A stretch of DNA of 64,000 nucleotides from assembly GCA_002811645.1 (NCBI GenBank), contig PDIP01000019.1, positions 186,588-250,587 on the forward strand, written 5' to 3'. Origin of the DNA: Corallochytrium limacisporum. Its lineage: Eukaryota > Opisthokonta. Under the pieces are notes generated by a model. The model was not told where the DNA came from. It saw nothing but the letters and a program-made list of their open reading frames with translations, and did not search any database. Positions 19,396 to 29,700 of the stretch are shown piece by piece. A program made the translations under genes and the position numbers. Positions within the stretch are counted from its first letter, which is position 1. Each line of letters begins with the position of its first letter.

Positions 19396-21942
19396 ATGAA
19401 AATTGAATCCTTCGGCCTTTGGGCAACACTGCTGGCAGCAATACTGCTGTCTATGGTCACGCAGGGCCAGGCAGGCCAGGAAGGCTCCAATGAACAAATT
19501 ACTTTTCACGAGTGGCGGCAACACAATCTCGAAGAGTGGCCAACGGAATCCGCAGGCGGATATCCAGACACGGGTAGCAGTAGTCAGGAAAAATCAAGCA
19601 CCGGCCAAAATGTTTTCAGTGGAGACTTGTACAGTCTGCGCAAACTGCATACTCTACGACAAGTAAATCGGGATTGCAAATCTCGCAAGGCTGAGGTGAA
19701 CCATGCATCCTCAGACTGTGGTGCGTACGTACTACGAGCGTCTTCGGGAACGCGCACGGCATCTGGTGTATTGGATCCTCATCCAGACACGTATATGAAC
19801 TCACCATGCGGTGAACGTGGAGAGAAACGGTGGGTAGTTATTGAATTGTGCGAACAGATTCTTGTCAACTATGTTGAAATTGCGAATCTAGAGTTCTTTA
19901 GTTCGATGTTCCAGGAGGTTGCTGTCTTTGCTACTAAAGATGCGGCGGAACAACAGTGGATTGAACTTGGGCGATATCATGCGGATAATGTTCGCAAATC
20001 TCAGACCTTCTACATTGAGGATCCACAGTTTCCCACCCACCAGTTAAGAATTGAATTCATCGGCAAGTACGGCCACGAGTACTACTGTCCCGTAAGCCAA
20101 ATCAAGGTCACCGGAACAACCTTTTTGGAGGAGATCCAATTTGAGGCTGGAGGAGCGGACGACTTCCTGGAAGACTGTATTGAGGACACGGCGGATGATG
20201 AGGTGGACTACATGCTCTCACCACCAGTTGGCAGTGGACTGACTGACGCACCACTAGCAGATCTCTACGAATGGTATGAGCTTGCGGTAGTGCATTTGAA
20301 CGACATTCTGCGCCGTGGCCAGCAATCGCTTGAGGACGATGTTGACTATTCTAAAGCTGTGCAGGAGTATCTAGAGCAGCTGCCGGGACGGCTCAAGGAG
20401 GCGGGTACGGGGCTCATTGGGCAGGCTGTTGCGTTTTGGAGACGGCTGGGCCTCAGTCGCATTCAGGGAGAAGGCTTCTCGTCTCAATCGACGCGAGACG
20501 CCTGGGCTGAGTTTTTTCAACGATCTCCGCCAAATGTTCCAGATCTTACACAGCTGTCAGCTTCCGCGAGCAACCTGCCGGTTCTAGAGCTGGATCGAGC
20601 TCAACTCTTGGCCAAATGGGCCGGTTCCAACGTCACCGAACGGATCGATAGACATCTCCCGGTGAAGCCACTGGCCCTCGAAATCCCTCAAGCATTGGTG
20701 AAGCCGTCACCGGACGGCGGTGCTGCCGGAAGCAAAAGTGATGAGAAGGTCCCCGTGCAGGCTGGCCCAGAGGGACAAGTCCCCGGGCCCGAGTCGTCTG
20801 ACCCAAACCGCACAGGTGCTGAAGGCTCTGCCACGGCAGATAATCTCACAGGGACACCAACTGACTCTGAAGGTATTGGCACATCCCATTCCAACGGGGA
20901 ACCAAATGGCGTCAGCGATAGTTCAGCCCCCGCATATTCTAGCAGTCAGCGAACTGACCTGAGGGGAGAGCCACAGGAAGGCACCGGGGAACCTTCGACT
21001 GGAGCGCCATCAGGAGCTTCTCCGTCATCTGCTTCACCGATAAAACCTGTGGACGGCCGACGCACTCGGACTCCACCACCAATAGTGCCACAGCTGCAGG
21101 AAAATTCGAACAAACAGGAACAGCAGAACATCATGGGTATGAAGGAGAACGTATACATTCTGTCGCAAATGAGCGAAATCAGAGCGCAGTACCAACTACT
21201 GCAGTCCTTTGTTGAGGGCATGTCTGGCGAAATGAGCAGCAAGAAGGATGCCATGGACGATGCCATCGATGAATCACTCCGCCGTGTCTACGGTGATATG
21301 CATCGCATGAACATGATGATGGAGTCCATTGCTACCCACGCGACCGAATCCAGACAGCTGGATTGGGAATTACTAGCTACAGCCGGGGGAGTCCTTGTGA
21401 TTTGGTCAGTGCTTCTTCTACTCGGTGGATTCTACATTGCCATGTACACTGTTAATTCAAATGCATCAGCCCCGTATGCAGCACCTAAAACAATGAACAA
21501 GACCACCTCCCCCGACAAAAGCCCATCCGACACGTATGTTAAGCATTCATTGAAGTCCATAGGGACCGCGACTTCACAGAACTCCTCTCCGCGTGTGGAC
21601 GACCGAGACAGTTGTACTTGGAGCGATACTGGCGACACACCCCGTAGCCAAACCAGTGCCGAAGGGGAAGCTCCCTGGGATGTCAAGTCGGAAGGCGAGG
21701 CTGGCCGAAGACAGCAGCAGCAACAGGCGCACAACAGTTCACTACTTGACGCGTCCACCGTGAGCAGTCCCGCGGAGGTTATGCAAAGAGGATCAGGCGA
21801 TGGTAGGCACAAGTCACTCAGTCCGGTTGCTGTATTCAAGCGTCATTTAATCAATGGTCAGCACCGTCGCAGCCACGACGGTACAGTGCATGGAAAGCAA
21901 CAGCCAAGCAGTGCTCCAGTCGTGGTGAAGAAGGAGGAATGA
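19396..21942 (+). CDS. SUCO/Slp1-like SUN-domain ER membrane protein
   Basis: This 848-aa protein starts with a signal peptide (about residues 1-27, ending GQAGQ). A SUN-like domain follows at about 95-245, with NRDCKSRKAEVNHASSDCGA, DTYMNSPCGERGEKRWVVIELCE and the closing YYCPVSQIKVTG, all typical of the Slp1/SUCO (mid-SUN) subgroup rather than the LINC SUN proteins. A low-complexity Pro/Ser/Gly region (about 430-570), a coiled-coil-like stretch (about 575-640) and one TM segment (about 659-685) follow, then a Ser/Gln-rich cytosolic tail. In yeast, Slp1 protects ER membrane or soluble proteins together with Emp65. The same role here is inference. The ATG has A at -3. The gene is convergent with the next, 157 bp away. 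Confidence 0.88.
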   Translation: MKIESFGLWATLLAAILLSMVTQGQAGQEGSNEQITFHEWRQHNLEEWPTESAGGYPDTGSSSQEKSSTGQNVFSGDLYSLRKLHTLRQVNRDCKSRKAEVNHASSDCGAYVLRASSGTRTASGVLDPHPDTYMNSPCGERGEKRWVVIELCEQILVNYVEIANLEFFSSMFQEVAVFATKDAAEQQWIELGRYHADNVRKSQTFYIEDPQFPTHQLRIEFIGKYGHEYYCPVSQIKVTGTTFLEEIQFEAGGADDFLEDCIEDTADDEVDYMLSPPVGSGLTDAPLADLYEWYELAVVHLNDILRRGQQSLEDDVDYSKAVQEYLEQLPGRLKEAGTGLIGQAVAFWRRLGLSRIQGEGFSSQSTRDAWAEFFQRSPPNVPDLTQLSASASNLPVLELDRAQLLAKWAGSNVTERIDRHLPVKPLALEIPQALVKPSPDGGAAGSKSDEKVPVQAGPEGQVPGPESSDPNRTGAEGSATADNLTGTPTDSEGIGTSHSNGEPNGVSDSSAPAYSSSQRTDLRGEPQEGTGEPSTGAPSGASPSSASPIKPVDGRRTRTPPPIVPQLQENSNKQEQQNIMGMKENVYILSQMSEIRAQYQLLQSFVEGMSGEMSSKKDAMDDAIDESLRRVYGDMHRMNMMMESIATHATESRQLDWELLATAGGVLVIWSVLLLLGGFYIAMYTVNSNASAPYAAPKTMNKTTSPDKSPSDTYVKHSLKSIGTATSQNSSPRVDDRDSCTWSDTGDTPRSQTSAEGEAPWDVKSEGEAGRRQQQQQAHNSSLLDASTVSSPAEVMQRGSGDGRHKSLSPVAVFKRHLINGQHRRSHDGTVHGKQQPSSAPVVVKKEE

Positions 21943-22099
21943 AAACTCCATATGGTTCGGTAGCTTGACAGTGATGTCCCATCCGAGAGTGTAGATGCAG
22001 AATATGACCTTAACGATCAGTGGTATTGTTTTGTTTAGGCATTTGATATTATCACAAATTTATGAACAATATTAAGACTACAATTGCAAAAGGATACCC

Positions 22100-22999
22100 T
22101 CACTCAAACTTTTGTTTGAATTCGTCGGATCCATCGACACCACCCAGAGTTGGGGTTGATGCATATGGACTGATCTCCCACGGCCGCAGACTGCCATTCG
22201 CTCCTGTACCACCGGCGGCAGCTGCTGCATGGCCCCGGGTTGACGGTGGTGCTGTGTGGTGATGGTAAGCGAGGCCTGCTGCCTCTGTGTCGATGATCGG
22301 CATTGACCGACGTTTGCCCTTCAAATCGCTACGTAACCGATCTGCTGTCTTGCGTGCGAATTCTGCTGTCTGACGGTCAAAGGGTAGCAATGATTCCGAT
22401 GATCTCAGGCCATCGAAGCCCTGGGTGTGCCCATGTATGGCTGCCACTGTGTGGGTAACGCTGTCCCGTGATGCCGGTGCTGGTGGAAAGGTCCCCCCAT
22501 AATACCTATGCAGATCCAGCTGCTTGCCACCTTTGCTTGGAAAGTGTTTTTGATCACCATTGATGCCGTCACTATGCGCATGAGCAAGTCGTAAACGTGG
22601 AGTGCTGTTGTGTGCGGAACTGCGGCGACTGCTTGAGGCAGACGAGGTCGGTGTAGTACCCGTTGACGACAGCCGGCCTTTTTCGTTTGTTTTGATCCGC
22701 GTCCTTTTGGGACGGCGCTGGAAGGCTACACGTACCTGTTGTGTAACTAGGCGTAGGGACTCTGACACTGTCTCGCTTCGAACGACACTAAAAAGGAATA
22801 GAAAGTTTAGCAAGAAGACACCGATCCCTAGTGCCAATGCCCCCAGAACGAGTCCAGCTGCGGCGAATACCCAGACTGCCTGCCAGATCGCACCAGCCAC
22901 AGCGGCCAAAAATGGGAAAAAGTCAAAGAACCCGACTACGAAGCTACTCGTTTCGTATGTCCGTTCAAAGACCCAATCATACACTGACCGGGGTTGCAT
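22100..22999 (-). CDS. Unrecognised two-TM membrane protein
   Basis: This 299-aa protein is not recognised. Residues about 18-75 form two long hydrophobic segments (WVFAAAGLVLGALALGIGVF is the second). The remaining 220 residues are basic, Ser/His-rich and probably disordered, with a basic cluster RRPKRTRIKTNEKGR just after the membrane segments. The topology is likely a hairpin or two-pass anchor with a cytosolic tail. The ATG has A at -3. The tight convergent spacing with the SUN-domain gene and the 2.2-kb divergent spacer upstream fit the local gene layout, which supports its being real. No function is proposed. Confidence 0.62.
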   Translation of the reverse strand: MQPRSVYDWVFERTYETSSFVVGFFDFFPFLAAVAGAIWQAVWVFAAAGLVLGALALGIGVFLLNFLFLFSVVRSETVSESLRLVTQQVRVAFQRRPKRTRIKTNEKGRLSSTGTTPTSSASSSRRSSAHNSTPRLRLAHAHSDGINGDQKHFPSKGGKQLDLHRYYGGTFPPAPASRDSVTHTVAAIHGHTQGFDGLRSSESLLPFDRQTAEFARKTADRLRSDLKGKRRSMPIIDTEAAGLAYHHHTAPPSTRGHAAAAAGGTGANGSLRPWEISPYASTPTLGGVDGSDEFKQKFE

Positions 23000-25187
23000 G
23001 TTTCAGTGTCGCATCCGTGTAAACCATTTTATATCATCTTTGCTACTATAGTGTGTTTCTTCGAGATTTCTAATTCAGTTGTTCGTCCATGCCCTCATCC
23101 TTTGTCGAAATCACTGCATGTTTCTTAACCCGTAGAGTGATTCAGACTTTCTATGTTCTTCTTTATTCTATTCACCGTAGCATCCGCGTCCTAACGCCAA
23201 CTCCACATTCCAACGAGCCGACACGTTGAGTACCTCTGCCATGGACTCACGTACAGCTCTACGCCATACGTGCAAACTACTCCATTGCGACACAGAACGT
23301 GCAGGTACTCGCCACATTTACCGCACGTGAATGGTCCTACCCATCGAATAACACTGTGTTCATCACAGTCACCGGTATCCCGTGGTCTCGTCGGACGCAT
23401 AACGTCCGCCACAGGCTTAAAGCGAAATGTCATCCTATTCCTGTCACTGGCAGCTGCTCATGCGATTGTTGTGTAAAAAGAACATAGCGACAAAAGCCAC
23501 ACGTACACATCGCAGTAGCTCGGAGACGCGCCCGTATACGCCCCCTAGCGTACACTAAGCAGCGTTGCACATCTCACCGCAAGGTGCAGCTGGAGCAAGC
23601 AGTAATGCAGAGAGCCCTCCAAGCCTCATTGCCTTTTGGCACACACGCGTGAAAGAAACAAACACATTGCCACACGGGGGAGAGCGAATGTTTCGGGACA
23701 CGTTTCCCGAGTAGAGTGCATGTTTGGCTGCCTTTCGACCGACTCTCCAATGCCTTTACAATCTTGCTTTGTGCTTGAAACCGCAAGTGCTGCTCCACCA
23801 AGGGGTACCTGGGCCGTGAAGAGCAACAATGATAGAAAATATTTGGCGGCGTGGCCCAGCCAAACATACGCTACATCGCGCACACAGCCAACAACGACGG
23901 GGAAGTTGTTCCCTGTCGGAGAGTTTGTCTTTTTTCCGGTGTGCGTCGGGCTTGGGAAAACGAGACACAGAGCGAGCGATAAAAGTGAAACAAAGGCGAT
24001 AGCCCGTTTGGAGAGGGAGCTGCCCTACACGAAAACTGCCCGTCCACGAGTGCCCCGGCCTCCCCTTCCTTTCGTTTTTTCCCGGTCTCCCCGCTTCTCT
24101 TTCTTTTCTTTTCCTTTTTCTTATTTCCTTCTCCCTTTTCTCGCGTTGGCGTTCAGACGTGGGGAGGGCTTTCTGCTCTCCGGAACTCTGTGAGACAGAA
24201 TCAGGCCGTGGAGGGCCTTTTCCCTTTACTCTGCCCCTCCTCCCCCCTCCTTGGCCGGGACCCACCAACTTTTCGCGCGCGGACCAGGACCCCCCACACG
24301 CTTTGCAATGTCTAACCACCACCAGAGTAGTACTTGACCGGTTCGCCCCGTGTTTCACCTTCCCACCCCAAGCAACCCAAGACTTCGGGCACTCACGCAC
24401 TCGCATGCAGCAACAGACTCACGGATCACGGACGCACACATACACACACACACACGCACGCACGCACACTGCGCAAGTAGCGCAACGCGAATCATCGAGG
24501 ATGCGAACAGGAGAAAGCCCGACGGCGCGGTGGTGGCTGTTTGATTGGTTTCTACGAACTTTAGATTGAAACTTCAGGCTAGAGCCAGGCGGAAGGTTGA
24601 GTGGCACAGGCGGGTGGTGTGCTCGCCAAAATTGCCTCACTGCCATGTAAGTAATCCGAACACGATTTTCATACATTAAACTACAAAGATCTACCACTTT
24701 TCTTGGCTACCGATGGCGTGGCACAACAGGTACGGTCCCTTGGGTCACCCGCACCCACCGGAGAAATGGGGCGGAGCGCTGACAAAAAACTGGACTCCCT
24801 CGTCCGTACACGGTGGACACCACATCAACTGGCCCGCCTGTGTTGTGCCATTTTCGGGTTGGGGGGGGAGCCGGGTTGGAGGCGAGTTTCTTCTCCCAAT
24901 CACACAGGGCTGGATTCCTGCGCAACATAAGGTTGGGCCCGGAAGGCTTGCGCGCTCAGTGATTGTGTAGATGCGGAGGTGTGGAAACCGAACTATTTGC
25001 TTGCACACTTTATTCAGAGGTATACGGAGATCAATGCCCATAAATCTTTAGAATTTGTACAGCTAAAATCATGGAGGATCCGCATACAAACAAACAAATA
25101 TACCAGGCAAGGCAAGGCGAACCTGCAGGACAAAGTCAAGTCAGGATGAAGCTGTTGCGGTAAGAATACTTGCCATTTAAAGAAATA
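23000..25187. other. 2.2-kb divergent spacer
   Basis: No convincing gene. The region 24030-24260 is strongly pyrimidine-rich on the plus strand, so it is purine-rich on the sense strand of the two-TM gene. A CA/CGCA microsatellite sits at 24434-24469. A frame of 216 codons (23756-24406, minus) owes its length and Arg/Glu/Lys-rich translation to the pyrimidine tract and is not called. Confidence 0.45.
24434..24469. repeat. CA / CGCA microsatellite
   Basis: About 36 bp of alternating CA units passing into CGCA units, adjoining the pyrimidine-rich tract. Potentially polymorphic in length. Confidence 0.85.
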
Positions 25188-25886
25188 ATGCTTAACTCGG
25201 GAGCCCCCGGGTTCCATTACGCACCCCTAAGCGAGGCTGTCGTGTATACTGGCACTACACTATCGACACTGCGGTACCTGGCCGGCAATGGGGTCCTTCC
25301 TCGACAATTCAATACAATGGTTCTGCGCACTTTTGACGCGGGTCTGTCAAGATTTGCCTTCCCCAGTGCCGGTGCACTGTGCTTCGGGTGCGTACTGCTC
25401 TACTATTTCCGTTTGCTGGAGCGTAACTTTTCATCGCGTAAGTTTGCAGTGTATCTTATATTTACGGGCACCGTCAGCACGGCCGTGGATGTGGCCCTGG
25501 ACTTTGCCCTATCCTATGCTAAGAACCCCTACATTTCCTTAACTGGTAGCTCCGGAGGTGCTCTCACTGCTCTGATCATGGCAAGTCTAGTCCAGTTGAT
25601 TATGACAGTTCCTGCCACTGAGCGAGTAACGTACAGCAATGTTACATTCACGAACAAACAAGTTGTCTGCCTAATGGCTCTGGCGTACATCACGGCAGCA
25701 TGGCCATGCACGCCTTCAGTCGTTGGCGGACTGGTCGGAGGATGGCTCTATGGCATCAATTTGCTTGCTATTCGGGAACTTAGTATGCCTAAATCCGTGG
25801 CACGTTTTTTCGACTCCACCTTCGGTGCTTTCTTCGGGCAGCCACCACCACCTCCACGGACAATGCGTCGTCCAGGAATGCGCTAG
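25188..25886 (+). CDS. UBAC2-like rhomboid pseudoprotease without UBA domain
   Basis: This is a 232-aa polytopic membrane protein of the rhomboid superfamily. The N-terminus GFHYAPLSEAVVYTGTTLS, the central RLLERNFSSRKFAVYL and the late FTNKQVV block with VGGLVGGWLYG follow the UBAC2 family closely. No Ser-His catalytic dyad is apparent, in keeping with a pseudoprotease. UBAC2 acts in the ER membrane in ERAD and lipid-droplet protein sorting. The usual C-terminal UBA domain is missing: the frame ends soon after a Pro/Arg-rich segment (PPPPPRTMRRPGMR). The frame extends six codons upstream from a TTG, but the ATG at 25188 aligns with the family start. It is convergent with the hydrolase gene, 206 bp away. 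Confidence 0.8.
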   Translation: MLNSGAPGFHYAPLSEAVVYTGTTLSTLRYLAGNGVLPRQFNTMVLRTFDAGLSRFAFPSAGALCFGCVLLYYFRLLERNFSSRKFAVYLIFTGTVSTAVDVALDFALSYAKNPYISLTGSSGGALTALIMASLVQLIMTVPATERVTYSNVTFTNKQVVCLMALAYITAAWPCTPSVVGGLVGGWLYGINLLAIRELSMPKSVARFFDSTFGAFFGQPPPPPRTMRRPGMR

Positions 25887-26092
25887 AAGGCAGACGTTAC
25901 CGCATCATGCACATCTTCAAGACACACGTACTCCATAAAGGCTTTCACGTCCATTTATATCGTCGTTCCATACAGGTTCATTAACTCGCACCTAAGGCCC
26001 GCCGTGCACTTATCGCTGGTCCGTATCGACAAATTGGCATCAACAGGTCAGGTATGCTAGTGCGTATGATGGTACGGAATCTATTTACACCT

Positions 26093-27052
26093 TCAGTTTT
26101 CCTTGATGTGCTCAAGGAGGAAACCAGACAGCTCTTCGTAAGCCTCCAGAACGGCAAAATGACCAGCATTGGGAACTACACGGTCGTCAGCATGCGGGCA
26201 CAACTCCCGGAAGAGAGCGGTTGCCTTGGCCGGAATAACGGTATCCTTCTCTGCCCAGATGGCGCGAAGTGAGAAATCTTTGTGGTGTGCATCCACATTC
26301 TTGGCCATGTCATGGACCTCAAAGTCGAAATGTTGAATGGTGGACAGGAAGGACCGCAAGAATCCCGGATGGTTATGGATCTGGTCCTTGACCGTGTTGT
26401 AGTAGACTTCAATTTCGGGTCGCATCTCATCACGGCGGACCTCCTTTTGTACATTGGCAACTATCTCAATACCCACAGCAGAGATGACAGCATCGATGAG
26501 GAGCGGCATTTGGCGACCAACTTTGAGAAGCCCCGGGTTGCCAATCGCAAAGCCGGCAGGCATAAGCAGTGTCACACTGCGGAGACGTTGAGGGTAGGCA
26601 TCTGCAAACTGTATGCTGATTGCGCCACCCAGACTCAATCCAACCAAATGAATCTTCTCTTTGATATCCAAAGCAAACAGTATCTCAGCTAGCTGTCCCA
26701 CAAACAATTCATTGCCGTGTTCAGTATCCGCACTATCGGAGAAACCACGTCCGTAGAGATCGAAACGGAGGGTACGGTAACCAGCCTGGTTCAATCTCTT
26801 TGCGACCTGGTCAAAGACGAATAGGGGACTGCTGACACCATGCACAAACACCACCAGCTCTGAGTCCTTCTTCGGCGTGGTGGGTTCGTCAAGCCGATAG
26901 TGCACAGTACCGTGGCTCAACTTGACGAGCTTACCCGGTGCCTTGGTGACATCGACAGGTCTGAGGGGACCCGTTCCAAACCGATGGACCACGTTACCAG
27001 CGATGAGAGCCAAAAGGCCGATCACTAGAGCGGTAATGAAGAAGCTACGCAT
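26093..27052 (-). CDS. Membrane-anchored alpha/beta hydrolase
   Basis: This 319-aa protein has an N-terminal hydrophobic anchor (residues about 3-22) followed by a canonical alpha/beta-hydrolase fold. The oxyanion region is FVHGVSS (69-75) and the nucleophile elbow is GLSLGG, with Ser140. Asp270 (AEKDTVIP) and His298 (NAGHFAVLE) complete the triad. RFDLYGRGFSD is typical of the epoxide-hydrolase/lipase-like branch. The substrate is unknown; an esterase or lipase attached to an internal membrane is the simplest reading. The ATG has A at -3. Confidence 0.88.
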   Translation of the reverse strand: MRSFFITALVIGLLALIAGNVVHRFGTGPLRPVDVTKAPGKLVKLSHGTVHYRLDEPTTPKKDSELVVFVHGVSSPLFVFDQVAKRLNQAGYRTLRFDLYGRGFSDSADTEHGNELFVGQLAEILFALDIKEKIHLVGLSLGGAISIQFADAYPQRLRSVTLLMPAGFAIGNPGLLKVGRQMPLLIDAVISAVGIEIVANVQKEVRRDEMRPEIEVYYNTVKDQIHNHPGFLRSFLSTIQHFDFEVHDMAKNVDAHHKDFSLRAIWAEKDTVIPAKATALFRELCPHADDRVVPNAGHFAVLEAYEELSGFLLEHIKEN

Positions 27053-28230
27053 AATTCTTGCTATTCCAGTGCACTTCAGTATGACCAGAGCATTGAATCA
27101 GTAGCCCTTCATAAAGTTTGCAGGCCATCCACGCCCCAAGTAGCCAGACATTGACAGGGCTATTCCAGTGTTCTCACAGTCTTCGAAGTGTTTACACAGT
27201 ACACGGTCAGCACACGCTTACAGGGGACGGCGAGTGTTGGGTGCTAAATCACACGCAGGCTATAGTTTTGGCAATGTACAATCCCTCTGATAACCTTCGC
27301 CAGCGATTGTGCCACCGTACCGTCACCTCCCGCCCCCCTCCTCTCTGGACAGAAATTTCTCTCTGCATCTGCTGCGGAGACCCTCTGTCCACTCACCCGT
27401 GACACCGATGCCACCTCACAAAAATTCCAGCACTGGTGGTCAGGAGTGTGAAAAGGGGGGGAGGGGAAGAGGATACACACGATACGGTTGCGACCGACCG
27501 AACCCCATTCAGCGTTGTTTTGCACGGGACTGTTAGTTTGTTAAAGGGAGTGGTTTTCAGATGGGGGCCTATTTTCTCCCGTGGGTGGCTGGCGATGGCG
27601 AAAGAAAAACGATCGCCGGCCAAACTCCAAAGAAAAACTATCACGGGGCTTTCATCAACAAAAACAGTGAAAAGTTTGGCAGCGACGGTGGGCCCTTTGT
27701 GTGTGAGTTTGGGGAGGAGGTGGGGGAGGGAGGGACCCGATGTCCCGTCCCTCCGCCAGCCACGGGCGGGAACGCACTTCGCTGAAGGGGGCCCGCGGGG
27801 GGGGGNNNNNNNNNNNNNNNNNNNNNNNNNNNNNNNNNNNNNNNNNNNNNNNNNNNNNNNNNNNNNNNNNNNNNNNNNNNNNNNNNNNNNNNNNNNNNNN
27901 NNNNNNNNNNNNNNNNNNNNNNNNNNNNNNNNNNNNNNNNNNNNNNNNNNNNNNNNNNNNNNNNNNNNNNNNNNNNNNNNNNNNNNNNNNNNNNNNNNNN
28001 NNNNNNNNNGGGGGGGGGGGGGGCGCTAGGAGAGAGGCGGGGTGCCGGGACTCCAACGGAATGGCGTTCTCCCAGAAGCCTGTCTTGACTGTCTGCAATG
28101 CTACTTGACGGATTGCACCTGATTTTCAATTTTTTTGCCTGCCATTGACCGAACTGTGGGGTGGACTATACTAACACGACTTGGGAGCAGATCATTCCTG
28201 AGACTGTTCGGAATAGTATAGAAGCCAACC
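27053..28230. other. Divergent spacer interrupted by an assembly gap
   Basis: About 1.2 kb between the hydrolase and the next gene. Purine-rich segments lie at about 27450-27480 and 27700-27735, just left of a G run that enters the gap. No gene is recognised; frames that cross the N run are artefacts. Confidence 0.5.
27806..28009. other. Assembly gap of 204 N flanked by G runs
   Basis: The gap is bordered on the left by about ten G (27796-27805) and on the right by about fourteen G (28010-28023). The true length of the homopolymer or G-rich repeat is unknown. Confidence 0.99.
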
Positions 28231-29700
28231 ATGTCAGCTGGAACTTGGGATGATCTCGACAGCGTCGAGCAGGAGGCCTTTGATTGGTCTGATAAGGTGC
28301 ATGATGTGCTCTTGATCGCAATAAAGGATGATGAAGCAGTGGAATTTGATATTTACGAGAAATTGATGGAATGCACGGAAGCAGTTTTCGGTGAATTTCT
28401 GCAGTACATGACAGAGGAATCATATGATGAAACACAACAGAAACAGGCCAGTATTCCAGAGCAACGGCGCATTGTTCTCCACTTTAGTGCTCTGGTCAAT
28501 AATTCTAACGTATTCAAATGCATGGTGCACCTCATCAGTACCAGTTGGCATGATGCAAAGCTTGTGAACGACTGGGCGGAAATGGACCCCGAGAGCAACC
28601 GGCACGAGTCTGAAGACGAGGACATCTGCAAGGACGTTGAGCTAGACTCAGGTGGGCGTCTGGGTGTATTCCGATGGTTGCATCTGTTGGCATCGCTACA
28701 AGTCGTCGGGCTTGATACGTTTCTGGCAGAAATTGCTCCGGTTGTCGGGGTATTTGCAATGCGTAGGCACGCCATGAAGGCCTCTGACCCTGCCCTTGAT
28801 GTTGTCTTGCAGGCCCTGGCACTGTCCCGTAATCTCAATCCCCAACACTCATTTGTGCGGGAGATCCCCGGGCCTTTTCAGGCTCATAGTTTGTACCCAA
28901 TTGACCGCTATGAAGGCTGGCAAGGCCGCCTCTTCATGGCGTTCCAACGATTGCGTCAGCAAGAACTGGCAGTCAGTCAGAAACATCTTCGGGACTCTGT
29001 GCGTAAAAATGGCGATGTCTCCAATGGCCCCAATACCCCTCGCGACAGCACGATGCGTGACACCCCGAGTGCGGGCTCCACAGACTCCAAACTCACCCGT
29101 GGTTCATCTAAGAAGGATGGAAGCACCATGCAGCGGGTCAACTCTGGGACCATGCTTTCGCGCATGGGCAGCGCTGGTCGCAATCCACTAACCGAGGCTG
29201 CTATTCATGCCCACGAGACCGAAAAACGTGGTCGTAATGCGTACATTGACCCATTCTACGACGTCCTTCTGGCCCTCAACAGTATCGACGGCAACACTCG
29301 GTCTCCCGCAGCAGCCCTATGCATTCGCGGTAGCAATCGCTATGGTGAGTGTCTTCCTGCGTACATTCGCAAATACCATCTTCACATCACCACCATAATT
29401 GCTGCCTCTGGTTTCAAAAACAAGGTGGTTCAGAATTACGAGGATGGAGAGCGGGTGATCATGTGCGACGACCTCACTCAGCAGCTGGCATTCATGGCAT
29501 ACGGATGCGCAACCGTCTCCCAAGGGGATTGTTTCGAAGAGGTCCGCAAGGTCCTCTCCGTTCTTGAACTCCGTGCTATTCATTCCCTCCAATGGGAGAT
29601 GGTCGTACTTCTACGCAGCATGCAAAAGACCCTGAGCCCGCGATCGGATGGCAAAGAAAGGGTCTTCCTTGGCGATGAATCCTTTGCTGTCACCACTTAA
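28231..29700 (+). CDS. Unrecognised conserved-looking helical protein
   Basis: This 489-aa protein is not recognised. It has no signal peptide or membrane segment. Residues 1-215 look alpha-helical and acidic (DDLDSVEQEAFDWSDKVHD, HESEDEDICKDVEL). A Ser/Thr/Arg-rich, probably disordered linker occupies about 250-320. A second helical domain follows (about 325-489) with DPFYDVLLALNSIDG and NRYGECLPAYIRKYHLHI. Codon use and composition resemble the neighbouring housekeeping genes, and the ATG has A at -3, so it is a real gene. It lies 420 bp upstream of the Nup160 gene on the same strand. That proximity is not evidence of a shared function in this layout. Confidence 0.75.
   Translation: MSAGTWDDLDSVEQEAFDWSDKVHDVLLIAIKDDEAVEFDIYEKLMECTEAVFGEFLQYMTEESYDETQQKQASIPEQRRIVLHFSALVNNSNVFKCMVHLISTSWHDAKLVNDWAEMDPESNRHESEDEDICKDVELDSGGRLGVFRWLHLLASLQVVGLDTFLAEIAPVVGVFAMRRHAMKASDPALDVVLQALALSRNLNPQHSFVREIPGPFQAHSLYPIDRYEGWQGRLFMAFQRLRQQELAVSQKHLRDSVRKNGDVSNGPNTPRDSTMRDTPSAGSTDSKLTRGSSKKDGSTMQRVNSGTMLSRMGSAGRNPLTEAAIHAHETEKRGRNAYIDPFYDVLLALNSIDGNTRSPAAALCIRGSNRYGECLPAYIRKYHLHITTIIAASGFKNKVVQNYEDGERVIMCDDLTQQLAFMAYGCATVSQGDCFEEVRKVLSVLELRAIHSLQWEMVVLLRSMQKTLSPRSDGKERVFLGDESFAVTT

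Noticed and set aside
23756-24406. 216-codon minus-strand frame
   Set aside because: Its length comes from a pyrimidine tract that encodes an Arg/Glu/Lys-rich low-complexity stretch on the minus strand.
25188-25886. TRIC cation channel as an identity for this membrane protein
   Set aside because: TRIC signature segments are absent, whereas the N-terminus and the SRKFA and TNK blocks follow UBAC2.
27436-28129. Several frames of 122-197 codons across the 204-N gap
   Set aside because: They stay open only because the N bases cannot encode stops.
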